This document shows positions 42,583 to 50,636 of a stretch of DNA of 64,000 bases, in pieces. Made by a program: the position numbers and the translations under genes. The notes under the pieces were generated by a model. That model was not told the origin of the DNA and did no database searches. It saw only the letters and a list, made by a program, of their open reading frames with translations. The DNA is taken from contig NZ_FNVU01000015.1 in the NCBI RefSeq assembly GCF_900107965.1, forward strand, positions 1-64,000. Direction: 5' to 3'. Each line of letters starts with the position of its first letter. Within the stretch, counting starts at the first letter, position 1. This stretch comes from Actinacidiphila yanglinensis (GTDB lineage Bacteria > Actinomycetota > Actinomycetes > Streptomycetales > Streptomycetaceae).

Positions 42583-44070
42583 GTGCCCTCCTCCCCTCTG
42601 GCGGAAATGTGGCTGCGGGGCGTCGCCGCCAACCCCGCCGCGCCGTCCGAAGTCCTGCTACGTCTGCTGGCCCCTGCCGCCGGTCCAGCCCGGAAGATCC
42701 TCTGCGAGGAACGCGGCCTTCCCCCGGACGTCATCGACGCAGTGATTGCGCATCCGGAACGGGCCGTGCGCCGAGGACTGGCTCGCAACAGGCACGTCTC
42801 CCCTGGGCAGCGTGGTCGGCTGGTCAACGACCCTGACGCGTTCGTGCGCAATGCCCTTGCCTCAGGCCCTCGCCCGCGCGTGGGCAGGGTCGACGCGCTG
42901 CCCGACGACGTCCTGGAAATCCTGCTGACCAGGCAGGACGACGCCGGTCACGGTCAACTGCTCACAGCAGACGAGATCAGGCAGGAACTGGAGGTCTCCG
43001 GGCAGATATCGCAGGCGTTCCGCTGTGCCATGCCCGAGCACGAGAACCCCGAACTGCGGCGCCGAGCCGCCGGTCTGTGGCTCTGGCTCACACCCCTGCA
43101 ACGCGATGCTCTCCTGGCCGACCCGGTCCCCGCCGTACGCGAGGCCGCGCGGGTCCACAGCCGCGTCCTGGATCCCGAGGCCATGGAAGCCGACCTTCCA
43201 GAGCGCGATTGCCACGGCCGATCCATCATTCTGGTCAACTACGCGGTCTCCCGTTCCGTGGCTGAGGCATGTCTCGCGAGCGGGCGCGACCTCTGGTCGC
43301 TCGCCCACAACCGCCACACTCCCGCCGATGTCGTCGCCCGACTCGCGCGCGACCCCGATCCCGTCGTACGCCAACGCGTGGCCGGCAGGGCCGACCTCGA
43401 TCCCTCAGTGCTGGCGGAACTGGCGAACGACCCGGAGGACGCGGTGCGGACGCGGGCACTGGTGCATCCGCTGCCTCGCACCTGGGCGCAGCGGGATGCC
43501 ATCGACCAGGTCATCGGGAGGACGGCCGAAGTCATCGGCCCCATCGCGGAACGACGCACGACGGACACGGACTGGTACGCCGCGTGCGCAGCGTCCGCAC
43601 ATCCACTTCTACGCCGGGTCGCCGCGACCTGTTCCAGGCTCCCCGAGGAACTCGTGAACCGCCTGGCAGACGATCCCGATCCGGAGGTCCGGCACCTGCT
43701 GGCTTACCACCACCCGTGCGCACCGCCCGAAACGATCCTCGACGCCTTCCTGGCGACTCCACGTCAGCGTCCCCATTTGCTGGCGCTCCCCGGTTTTCCG
43801 CGTACCGGCCTGCAGCTCTTTCTCGACCACGAAGATCCGGAGGTTCGGGCGCTGGCTGCCGCCGACTCCACATGGGACCAGCCGCCCGTCCGCCTGCTCA
43901 CAGACCCCGAGGCGAGCGTCCGTGGGGCAGCCGCCGCCAATCCCCTCCTGCCCCCTGACCAGGTCTCCGCGCTGCTGGCCGTTCCCGACACCGCCGAAGG
44001 CGCGGCGGCCAACCCGATCCTGCCTGCGGAACGCCTTCACGAACTCCTCACCGCCAGTGGGCTGACCTGA
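42583..44070 (+). CDS. Leucine-rich repeat variant-type solenoid protein
   Basis: The 495-residue soluble protein is built from repeated helical units of about 20-25 residues with the pattern LAxDPDPxVRxxVAxRxDLxPxxLxxLA (for example ARDPDPVVRQRVAGRADLDP and ELANDPEDAVRTRALVHP). This is the leucine-rich repeat variant/HEAT-like type. The units occur from residue 10 almost to the end (ANPLLPPDQVSALLAV; ANPILPAERLHELLTA). Such proteins act as binding scaffolds in actinomycetes; no partner is known. GTG 42583 was taken as start; ATG 42607 is an alternative. The gene stands alone. Confidence 0.75.
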   Translation: MPSSPLAEMWLRGVAANPAAPSEVLLRLLAPAAGPARKILCEERGLPPDVIDAVIAHPERAVRRGLARNRHVSPGQRGRLVNDPDAFVRNALASGPRPRVGRVDALPDDVLEILLTRQDDAGHGQLLTADEIRQELEVSGQISQAFRCAMPEHENPELRRRAAGLWLWLTPLQRDALLADPVPAVREAARVHSRVLDPEAMEADLPERDCHGRSIILVNYAVSRSVAEACLASGRDLWSLAHNRHTPADVVARLARDPDPVVRQRVAGRADLDPSVLAELANDPEDAVRTRALVHPLPRTWAQRDAIDQVIGRTAEVIGPIAERRTTDTDWYAACAASAHPLLRRVAATCSRLPEELVNRLADDPDPEVRHLLAYHHPCAPPETILDAFLATPRQRPHLLALPGFPRTGLQLFLDHEDPEVRALAAADSTWDQPPVRLLTDPEASVRGAAAANPLLPPDQVSALLAVPDTAEGAAANPILPAERLHELLTASGLT

Positions 44071-44509
44071 ACGGCACTGCAGTGGGCCCGCGCACCGGTA
44101 TGCCCCCGAAGCCTCAAGGCCGTGAGAACGCCAGTGGCCAGGGCCAGGGGATTCCGACCCACGCTCCGAGTTTCGCTCAATCGTCTCGGATACGGGAGGC
44201 GAGCTTTCCGGCCGGAGCGGCGCGACTTGGCGAGGACGGCTCGACCGTAGCTGGTCGGCCGCGTTGCCGTACACGGGCGCGAGACAGTCACACCCCGGGC
44301 CGAGTTGGACCCCGGGACCTCATGCTCTGCGACGGCGCCATGGCAACCGGCTGCCTCTCGACCCGCAACTGATCTCCGAGACCTTCCTGGGCGGCGTGGA
44401 CGGCATCCTCCGGACCCGCAACACCTGGCCAGAACACATGGAGGCCGGGGCCTTGGCCGGTGTGCCCGGGGCTGCCCCAACAGCGCGGGCACACCGCCTG
44501 TCTGTCGCG
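44071..44509. other. Region without recognised gene
   Basis: This 439-base stretch lies between the repeat-protein stop and the SDR stop. The open frames read as low-complexity shadows; no domain, repeat or terminator was recognised. Confidence 0.4.
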
Positions 44510-45286
44510 TCAAACGGGCTGGGCCGTGGGCAGGATGGTCAGCTCGCTGATGTTGACGTGTCGGGGAAGGGCAGCGATGAAGGCGACGGTCTCCGCGATG
44601 TCGTTGTCGCGCAGGCACTCGATGTCGCGGAGCAGGCCGGCCATCAGGCCGCTGGCATCGGGGTCGGTGACGTGGTCGGGTAGTTCGGTATCGACCATGC
44701 CGGGCTCGATGGCGCTCACCCGCACGTTCTTCCGGCCCAGTTCGACCCGGATGAGACGGGTCAGGTGGCTGATGTAGGCCTTGGTACCCGAGTAGATCGA
44801 GAACTTCTCCAGGATGCGCGTCGCCGCAATGGAGGAGGTGTTGATCAGGTCGGCGGGCTTTCCGCTCTCGGCGCTGGCAGTCAGGTGCGGGAGGAAGGCG
44901 GCGATCACGTTCATCACTCCCGTGACGTTGAGATCGATCTGCCGCTGCCAGTCGTCGACCTTGAGCTCATCGATGGCGGAGATCAGCTGGACGCCCGCGT
45001 TGTTGAACACCAGGTCCGCCGTTCCCAGTGCCTCCCACACCTGGTCTGCGGCCGTGCGGACGGCTGCACGGTCGGTGACGTCGACGGATAGACATATGGC
45101 CTTTCCCCCGGCCGAAGCAATGTCCGCGACGAGGGCGGAGAGCTTCTCCTGGCGGCGTGCGACGACGGCGACAGAGGCTCCGAGTTCGGCGAGCCGGCGT
45201 GCGGTGGCCGCACCTATTCCGCTGGAGGCACCTGTGACCACGGCCACGCGGCCCTCAAGTGGCCGTCCGGTAAGCAGGGTTGTCAT
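44510..45286 (-). CDS. Short-chain dehydrogenase/reductase (SDR 1)
   Basis: The 258-residue enzyme of the classical SDR fold has a cofactor motif TGASSGIG (residues 18-25), then an ARRQEK segment that favours NADP over NAD, DVTD, the NNAG motif, the catalytic Ser in NTSSIA and YSGTK for the YxxxK pair. The C-terminus has EPGMVDTEL. Its substrate is unknown. ATG 45286 lies 34 bases after the SDR 2 stop on the same strand, so the two form an operon. The decayed XRE/MmyB remnant upstream of that operon is the expected regulator. Confidence 0.9.
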   Translation of the reverse strand: MTTLLTGRPLEGRVAVVTGASSGIGAATARRLAELGASVAVVARRQEKLSALVADIASAGGKAICLSVDVTDRAAVRTAADQVWEALGTADLVFNNAGVQLISAIDELKVDDWQRQIDLNVTGVMNVIAAFLPHLTASAESGKPADLINTSSIAATRILEKFSIYSGTKAYISHLTRLIRVELGRKNVRVSAIEPGMVDTELPDHVTDPDASGLMAGLLRDIECLRDNDIAETVAFIAALPRHVNISELTILPTAQPV

Positions 45287-45320
45287 AGGGAGTATGTCCT
45301 TTTTCTCACGGTCGGGGTGA

Positions 45321-46160
45321 TCAGGCGGCGTCATCGCAGGCGGTGGCCGCGGACTTGTCCCGCCAGGCCGCCAGGTCGTCCTGAATGCTGCGGATCTTGA
45401 CCAGTTGGCGCTCGACCGCGTCGCGGCCCAATGCCAGATGCCCGGGGAGCGTGTCCCCACTGGTGACCTCATAGATCAGGGCGGCGCCCTTGACGGGATC
45501 GCCGAGCTGGCTGTGGTTGGCGGTGCCGATCCAGTCCAGGGTGGCGTGGGCGGGCGTGCCGTCGTAGGCGGGGATGCGCCGAGCCGGAGTCGACAGAGAA
45601 CTGGTATCGAGGAAGTCGGTGCGGAAGACGCCGGGTTCGACGACCATGCTCTGGATGCCGAACGGTTCCAGTTCCGCCGCGAGCGCCTCGCCGATACCTG
45701 CGACCGCGAACTTCGAGGCGCAGTACATGCTCACCCCGGGCTCCCCCTCGAACCCCGAGCGGGAACCGATGTGCACGATCTTCCCGGCGCCGGCCGCCCT
45801 CATTCCCGGCAGGACGGCGCGGGTCATGTTGATCAGCCCGAAGACGTTGAGGTCCAACAGCGAGCGTGCTTCGGAGTCGGTGATCTCCTCCAGCGCGCCG
45901 AGCAGGCCACGGCCCGCGTTGTTGACGAGGATGTCGATGCCGCCGAAGTGCTGCACGGCCGTCTCGACGGCCGCGGTGATCTCCTCACTCCGGGTGACGT
46001 CGAGGGCGACGCCGAGGACCTGATCGGATGTCTGCAGGTCCTCCGGCAGCTTCCCCGGATTCCGGGCGGCGGCCACGACCGTATCGCCGCCCCGGAGCGC
46101 GGCCCGCGCGATTTCCAGCCCCAGCCCGCGGGATGCGCCGGTGATGAACCACGTCGACAT
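45321..46160 (-). CDS. Short-chain dehydrogenase/reductase (SDR 2)
   Basis: The 279-residue SDR enzyme has TGASRGLG at residues 7-14, an AARNPGK stretch after the second strand, then DVTR, ILVNNAG, the catalytic Ser in IGSRSG and the catalytic pair in YCASK. VEPGVFRTDFL is the usual post-catalytic loop. The tail (WRDKSAATACDDAA) is hydrophilic. GGAGG lies seven bases before ATG 46160. It precedes SDR 1 in the same operon; both may act on a similar substrate. A regulator remnant starts 157 bases away on the opposite strand. Confidence 0.9.
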   Translation of the reverse strand: MSTWFITGASRGLGLEIARAALRGGDTVVAAARNPGKLPEDLQTSDQVLGVALDVTRSEEITAAVETAVQHFGGIDILVNNAGRGLLGALEEITDSEARSLLDLNVFGLINMTRAVLPGMRAAGAGKIVHIGSRSGFEGEPGVSMYCASKFAVAGIGEALAAELEPFGIQSMVVEPGVFRTDFLDTSSLSTPARRIPAYDGTPAHATLDWIGTANHSQLGDPVKGAALIYEVTSGDTLPGHLALGRDAVERQLVKIRSIQDDLAAWRDKSAATACDDAA

Positions 46161-46316
46161 GTGATGCCTCCATATTGTCTGTTCTGACGGTGCCCCGGCC
46201 GCCACTCCCGGCGATGAGGCCCGGCTTCTACTGAACTCGATCCGAACAGGCAAAAGAGGCCGCAGAAGGGCCCGCCTGGTCGGGGGACAAAGTGGGCCAC
46301 CCTCCGCCGTCGAATC

Positions 46317-46690
46317 CTGGACGACGCGGAGCGCGGCCACCTGCACGCCCTCGCCCGCCCCCGCCCCCGGCCCGCCCGCCGGCGCCCCCGCCCCCAGCAC
46401 GTCCACCCCGCCACCTGGGACCTGCTGGACACCCTCCAGCAGGCATGCCGCCCCGCCTTCGTCCTCGGCCGGCGCCTCGACGTGCTGGCCCACAACCCGC
46501 TCGCCGGACGGCTGATCACCGACTTCCGCGCGCTCCCCGCAGCCGAACGGAACCAGGCCCGCTTCGTCTTCCTCGACCCGCACGCGCGCGAGCTGTACCT
46601 CGGCGCCCTCGTCGGCGAACTGTCCATCCGCAGCCAGGAGTTCCGCCGCCCCCAGGAGCGCCCGTCCAAGCCCGCTCCGGCGCTACGTGG
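46317..46690 (+). pseudogene. XRE/MmyB-type regulator, broken (N-terminal part)
   Basis: The frame reads LDDAERGHLHALARPRP, then WDLLDTLQQACRPAFVLGRR followed by LDVLAHNPLAGRLITDF, ERNQARFVFLDPHARELY and LVGELSIRSQEFRR. These are the linker and sensor domain of MmyB-like XRE regulators of actinomycetes, which usually read RLDVLAxNxLA and RNxARFxFLDPxARxLY. The N-terminal DNA-binding helix-turn-helix is missing, as are about 20 residues between ARELY and GALVGEL. MmyB-type regulators are usually divergent from SDR genes, as here. The gene cannot be functional. Confidence 0.65.
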
Positions 46691-46996
46691 GTCTGTGTTG
46701 CCGCTGAGAACGGGCGGCCGACGGTCTCCGCGCGTGCAGATCGCGGTACGGGCATCGCGAAGCGGGGGACGTTGCGAAGTCACTTCATGTGCGTGTCGGC
46801 TGCGGGAGGTGCCACCGCGGTGGCCGCGGACCTGTCCGGCTGCGAGAGGGTGTGCGCGCCCCTTCGGGCAAAGACCGCTCCGCCGCAGCGGCGAGCACTG
46901 CGGCTTCCTCGGAGATCACGGCCACCGGGCGAGGTACTCCGCGGTGGCCCCACCGGCCGGCGGAAGCCTCGCGGGACACGGACGCGGCATGCGGCA
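46691..46996. other. Region without recognised gene
   Basis: This roughly 300-base stretch follows the MmyB remnant. No intact frame or known domain was recognised on either strand; only short basic shadow frames are open. Confidence 0.35.
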
Positions 46997-47359
46997 TCAC
47001 GCGGAACGCAGGCAGAACGGGTGTCCTGCAGGGCTGGCGTAGACGCGGCTGCCGGTCTTCGCGGTGACGTCGGTGGTAGGCCGCAGCCGGACGGCGCCGG
47101 CGGCAGTGGCAGTGCGGTCCGCGTCCGCGAGGTCCTCGACGGCGAAGTCCAGATGCATCTGCTGGGAGGTGCCCTCGGGCCAGTTCGGGGCGATCTGGGT
47201 GGGGGCCGACTGGACGACGATCACGGGGAGGCCGGGGGCCTGGATGAAGTGATGGGTAGGCGTGCGGTGGATCGAGCCGCCGAGCAACTGGTGCCAGAAG
47301 GCGCCCTCGGGCTCGATGTCGGCGGCGTCGATGATCACGGAACTCAGCGCGAAGGGCAT
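46997..47359 (-). CDS. VOC (glyoxalase-like) family protein
   Basis: The 120-residue soluble protein has a VOC fold. It starts with LSSVIIDAADIEPEGAFWHQLLGG, the family opening helix, then VIVVQSAPTQIAPNWPEGT and MHLDFAVEDLADADRTATAAGA for the second unit, and ends YASPAGHPFCLRSA. In this subgroup (seen with resistance and unknown proteins) the two-unit fold binds a metal or ligand in its groove. The C-terminus lacks the classical Glu (ends HPFCL), so it may bind without catalysing. ATG 47359 fits; GGAC lies close upstream. It is alone among remnants. Confidence 0.8.
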   Translation of the reverse strand: MPFALSSVIIDAADIEPEGAFWHQLLGGSIHRTPTHHFIQAPGLPVIVVQSAPTQIAPNWPEGTSQQMHLDFAVEDLADADRTATAAGAVRLRPTTDVTAKTGSRVYASPAGHPFCLRSA

Positions 47360-47462
47360 GGTGACAGTCCTGTTCGTCGTAGGGGCGCGGGTTGGTGATC
47401 AGACGGTCGGGGTGATGTCGCCGCCGACGCGGAACTGGGCTCCGGTAGGCCACTTGGCCCGG

Positions 47463-47620
47463 CCGGCAACGGCATGCTGAGGGCCGGCGCCAGGGCGCTC
47501 GCGTTGTTCACGAGCCCGTCCACGCCGGCCACCTCGTCGATGATGCGATGGCCGAGTTCGACCACCCCGCTGCGGAGGCCGTCAGCACGGTCTCCCTGCG
47601 GCGACGAAACCTCCTCCGTA
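47463..47620 (-). pseudogene. SDR remnant
   Basis: The reverse frame reads SGVVELGHRIIDEVAGVDGL then VNNASALAPALS, matching the segment VxxLGxxVIDExGxIDGLVNNAS of short-chain dehydrogenases. The cofactor loop, the catalytic YxxxK and the C-terminus are absent. The fragment ends next to the inverted repeat at 47614-47679. It is a decayed gene, perhaps a former copy of an SDR like those at 44510-46160. Confidence 0.55.
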
Positions 47621-47679
47621 AGATGAACGCGACTCCGGAAACGATACACCTTAAACGGAACTGGACTCACCTTACGGAG
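47614..47679. repeat. Inverted repeat in a divergent promoter region
   Basis: CTCCGTAAG (47614-47622) and its exact complement CTTACGGAG (47671-47679) flank 48 bases that also contain ACACCTTAAAC, a near copy of the CACCTTACGG arm. The AT-rich centre and twofold symmetry suggest a regulator-binding control region between the decayed SDR and the decayed regulator fragment. Confidence 0.55.
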
Positions 47680-47684
47680 TTCCC

Positions 47685-47830
47685 TTGCCGGCATCACGCC
47701 CGATGCTCGGCGTCATCGAACTCGACTGCTTCCACCTCCTCAGCGAGGACGGACACCAGCGCCTGCTGTGGTTCACCGCGCCGCCCGGAAGCCCGGGAGC
47801 CGAGCAACTGGAACTGCTGTCCGCATGGCT
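47685..47830 (+). pseudogene. Possible MmyB-type regulator, C-terminal remnant
   Basis: From TTG 47685 the frame reads PMLGVIELDCFHLLSEDGHQ then RLLWFTAPPGSPGAEQLELL and SAWLPG. This fits the final beta hairpin and helix of MmyB-like sensor domains (VVG-L-L---L----D--Q-L--wTAePGSps---L-LL--W). The N-terminal two-thirds is missing. It lies on the same strand and in the right order after the fragment at 46317-46690, about 1 kb away. Confidence 0.45.
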
Positions 47831-48001
47831 CCCAGGACCTGCGCCCCACGGAGGGCCAGGCGGCGCAGCCCGTGCCCGGCGCGGAACCCGGATCGCAACA
47901 CTGAGCGTGCCCGCAGGCGCCGCGGCGCACCATGGCAACGGAGGCGGCGTGCGACGCGCAGGGATCTCCTCGGCCCGGGACGGCGGTTGTACGATCCGCG
48001 A

Positions 48002-49663
48002 ATGAAAAAGCGGGTTCACCTCATACGCAGATTCGCCCGGTTGGCGAAGTGCGCCGGTATCGCCACGGTTCTCGCCGCCGGGCTGTGCCTCGGCACCGGA
48101 ACCGCCGCGCACGCCGCGGCCTCCCCCCTCGCGCCCCTTGATGCGGCCACCGTCTCGCAGTTCAAACTTCACCTGCTGAGCGACAACACCGGCGCGATCA
48201 AGGCCGAGGACTCCCCGACGAGCGGGCTCGCTCCCGTCGCCCTCGACTTCCTTGCCGGGAAGGGCGCCGACGGCAAGGCGGGGTTGTGCTTCCCCGAACC
48301 GTTCAACCCCGGCGTGGATGCCGACGGGTACTGCTGGAACAACGCCGTCGACGACTCGGGCAGCAACGACTGGGACCCGCAGGGCTTCTCGGTGCCCCAC
48401 ACCGCCTCCGCCGACGGTACGTACAGCAGCCGCCGCTGGGAGGCCACTTCGTGGCACGGGCCGGACGACACGGAATCGAAGATCCGCTTTGTCGACCGTT
48501 CCTCCAGCACGCCCAACTATGAGGACGTGCTGCTCGTCACCCCCGCCGCGGACGGCAGCGTCAGCCCTCTCGCGGGAAACCACGGTGACGGGCTCGTCTG
48601 GTTCGGCGACAACCTGCTGATCGCCAACGGCCGTTCGCTGTACGTCGCCAAGGTCTCGGATCTGCACCGTGACGCCGCCGAGCCCGACGGGTTCGCGTAC
48701 GTGCTGCCGATCCGCTACGCCTACAACACGCTCTCCGCCGGGGACACCAGCTGCCTCACCCTCGACTCTCCCTGTCTCAACGGCCTCAGCTTCGACCGTG
48801 AGCACAGTGCCCTGACCTCCAACGAGTTCTACGCCTCGCAGGCGGACGGCCGGATCGTCCGGTGGCCGTTCGACACCTCCACCGGTCTGCCGCAGGCCGA
48901 CAGCGGTTCGGACACCACCGTCGGTGCCGCGGCCACCGCCACCGCCGCCTGGGTCTCCCCGGTCTGGGCCATGCAAGGCGTGCTGTACGCCAAGGGCACC
49001 TTCTACATCAGCGGGATGTGCCCCGGCAGCTTCGACACGGGATACCGCACCACGCCCGGCGCCGACACCAGCGCCTGCGTCCACACCGCTACGTCCGGAA
49101 CCGCTCCTTCGGTCCTCACCGCCGTACCGGACATGACCCAGAACATCGACTACGACGCCTCGACCGACCGTATCCGCGGCGTCAGCGAGGTCGGGCAGGC
49201 CGGCGAGACCTATCCCGAGCGCCTCGTGTTCGACTTCGCGCCGACGGCCCGCGCCATCACCACGGTTCGCCTGCGCAACGCCGGCACCGGCAAGTGCTTG
49301 ACCCCCTACGGCTCCAGCCTCAACAACGGCGCCGACATCACCCAGTGGGACTGCAACGGCAAGAGCGCGCAGAACTGGTACTGGGACGGCAGTGAGATCC
49401 GCAACTTCCAGAGCAACCGCTGCCTGACCGTCTACGGCGGGTCCACCACCCCGGGCGCCGTCGCGACCCAGTGGACGTGTGACGGGGGAACGGCCGAGCA
49501 GTGGACCCGGGTGGCCGCCTCCGGCGGCTCCGAACTGGTCAACGGCAACAGCAAGCAGTGCCTGACCGTTTACGGCGGTTCGGGCACCAACGGCGCCGAC
49601 GCCACGCAGTGGACCTGCGACACCTCCGACCCGCTCCACTCCTGGGTCGGCTACACCCCCTGA
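48002..49663 (+). CDS. Secreted protein with ricin-type (RICIN) lectin domain
   Basis: The 553-residue secreted protein has a signal peptide (MKKRVHLIRRFARLAKCAGIA ..., cleavage near AHAAAS, residue 40), an unclassified N-terminal domain (about 45-415) rich in repeats such as YEDVLLVTPAADGSVSPLAG and NLLIANGRSLYVAKVSDL, which looks like a beta-propeller, and a C-terminal beta-trefoil lectin with three QxW units (ITQWDC, ATQWTC, ATQWTC) preceded by CLTPYG and CLTVYGG. RICIN domains bind galactose or xylan-like sugars. TACGAT lies seven bases before ATG 48002, so the transcript may be leaderless. The function of the N-terminal domain is not known. Confidence 0.75.
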   Translation: MKKRVHLIRRFARLAKCAGIATVLAAGLCLGTGTAAHAAASPLAPLDAATVSQFKLHLLSDNTGAIKAEDSPTSGLAPVALDFLAGKGADGKAGLCFPEPFNPGVDADGYCWNNAVDDSGSNDWDPQGFSVPHTASADGTYSSRRWEATSWHGPDDTESKIRFVDRSSSTPNYEDVLLVTPAADGSVSPLAGNHGDGLVWFGDNLLIANGRSLYVAKVSDLHRDAAEPDGFAYVLPIRYAYNTLSAGDTSCLTLDSPCLNGLSFDREHSALTSNEFYASQADGRIVRWPFDTSTGLPQADSGSDTTVGAAATATAAWVSPVWAMQGVLYAKGTFYISGMCPGSFDTGYRTTPGADTSACVHTATSGTAPSVLTAVPDMTQNIDYDASTDRIRGVSEVGQAGETYPERLVFDFAPTARAITTVRLRNAGTGKCLTPYGSSLNNGADITQWDCNGKSAQNWYWDGSEIRNFQSNRCLTVYGGSTTPGAVATQWTCDGGTAEQWTRVAASGGSELVNGNSKQCLTVYGGSGTNGADATQWTCDTSDPLHSWVGYTP

Positions 49664-49698
49664 GCGCTTTCCCCTACCCGGGCAGGCAGCCGATCGCC

Positions 49699-49750
49699 GC
49701 GCCTCGTCCGGCCCGCCGCTGAGCGGGTCGGGCGAGGCGCGGCCGGTTTT
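49699..49750 (+). terminator. Intrinsic-type terminator after the RICIN gene
   Basis: A long hairpin (GCGCCTCG, T, CCGGCCCGC, loop, GCGGGTCGG, G, CGAGGCGC, 49699 to 49740) starts 35 bases after the stop and is followed by GGCCGG and a TTTT run (49747-49750). This is the strongest terminator seen in the window. Confidence 0.8.
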
Positions 49751-49900
49751 CCGCGAAAGACCACCAGTGTGCCCACATTTCAGCCCTCGGCCGCACCAGT
49801 CGAAGCAGGCCCGCCACAGACACGCCGACGGGTACCGCCCGGCCCGACGACGCCCACCGACGCACTCCGCGCGGGTCGGCCCCGCGCAGGTGACCATTGC

Positions 49901-50272
49901 TCAGTCGGCGTCCGGAGCCGGGACGGGAGCCATGTAGAACCGAGCCCGGGCGATCAGCCCGTCACGGGCCCACATGATGGCGGGTCCGCCCAGTACGATG
50001 GTCCCGCCGTCCGGTCCGGTACCCACGTACTCGAACTCCGCCCAGAGTTCCGGGCCCGCGGTGGCACGGCGCAGCACCCGGCCCCGCATGTCGGGGAGGC
50101 GCTTGAAGATCCCGATCCAGTTCGCGAGCACCTGCTCGTTGCCGGTGAACCCCTCCGCGGGGCGGTGGGGTGCTTCGACCTGGTAGTCCGTGGTGAAGCA
50201 GTCCGCGACCTTCTGCGGGTCATGCGAATTGATCGCGTCCATGAGGCGCTCGATCGGATCCTGCGTACTCAT
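49901..50272 (-). CDS. SnoaL/NTF2-like protein
   Basis: The 123-residue cytosolic protein has the cone-shaped NTF2-like fold. IERLMDAINSHDPQKVADCF and TTDYQVEAPHRPAEGFTG are the family opening, followed by VLRRATAGPELWAEFEYVGT and a final beta sheet (FYMAPVP). SnoaL-like enzymes act on polyketides, but most members have unknown roles. ATG 50272 was chosen (MSTQDPIERLMDA); alternative ATG codons lie three and five codons upstream, and GGAG is nine bases from the chosen start. A broken alpha/beta hydrolase lies upstream. Confidence 0.8.
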   Translation of the reverse strand: MSTQDPIERLMDAINSHDPQKVADCFTTDYQVEAPHRPAEGFTGNEQVLANWIGIFKRLPDMRGRVLRRATAGPELWAEFEYVGTGPDGGTIVLGGPAIMWARDGLIARARFYMAPVPAPDAD

Positions 50273-50379
50273 CGTCTTCATCTCCATCTCGTCCAGCATC
50301 CGATGCGGTTGCGCAGGCGGCGCGACGCTGGGAAGCGACGCCCGGCCGGCCAGGCGTGATGTTCTGCCTGGACGCGTTC

Positions 50380-50556
50380 TTACTTTGTGCCGTGGTCGGC
50401 GTCCTCGATCACACGTGTGACCGCGCTGGGGGTGGCCGACCATCACTGCGGGGGAGGAACCGACCTTCTCGATGTGCGCACCAGCGCGCTGGGACATGAA
50501 GCGCTGAAGGTCGTCCGCGGCAGCGGCATGGGTGATCACTGCGCCGCCCCAGGTCG
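50380..50556 (-). pseudogene. Alpha/beta hydrolase, C-terminal remnant
   Basis: In the reverse frame one reads DDLQRFMSQRAGAHIEKVGS and SPAVMVGHPQ, which matches the final part of AB-hydrolase proteins (PPDAQRFMAxRAGAxxxEVxxSHAVMVSxPQ). The active-site His of HAVMV is Pro here (SPAVMV). One base later in frame the family end AVTRVIEDADHGTK and a TAA (50382-50380) can be read. The N-terminal half with the nucleophile is missing. It is a decayed gene. Confidence 0.6.
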
Positions 50557-50636
50557 CCACCAGGGCGTTGACATCTCGCGTACGAGTTCAACGAGACGTG
50601 TCGCCCACCGCCACCACCGACTACGGGACAGAGCCG

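Noticed and set aside
46292..47398. A 368-codon Pro/Arg-rich plus-strand frame
   Set aside because: It starts in the wrong frame of the MmyB remnant and then runs antisense to the VOC gene; the Pro-rich start is due to C runs.
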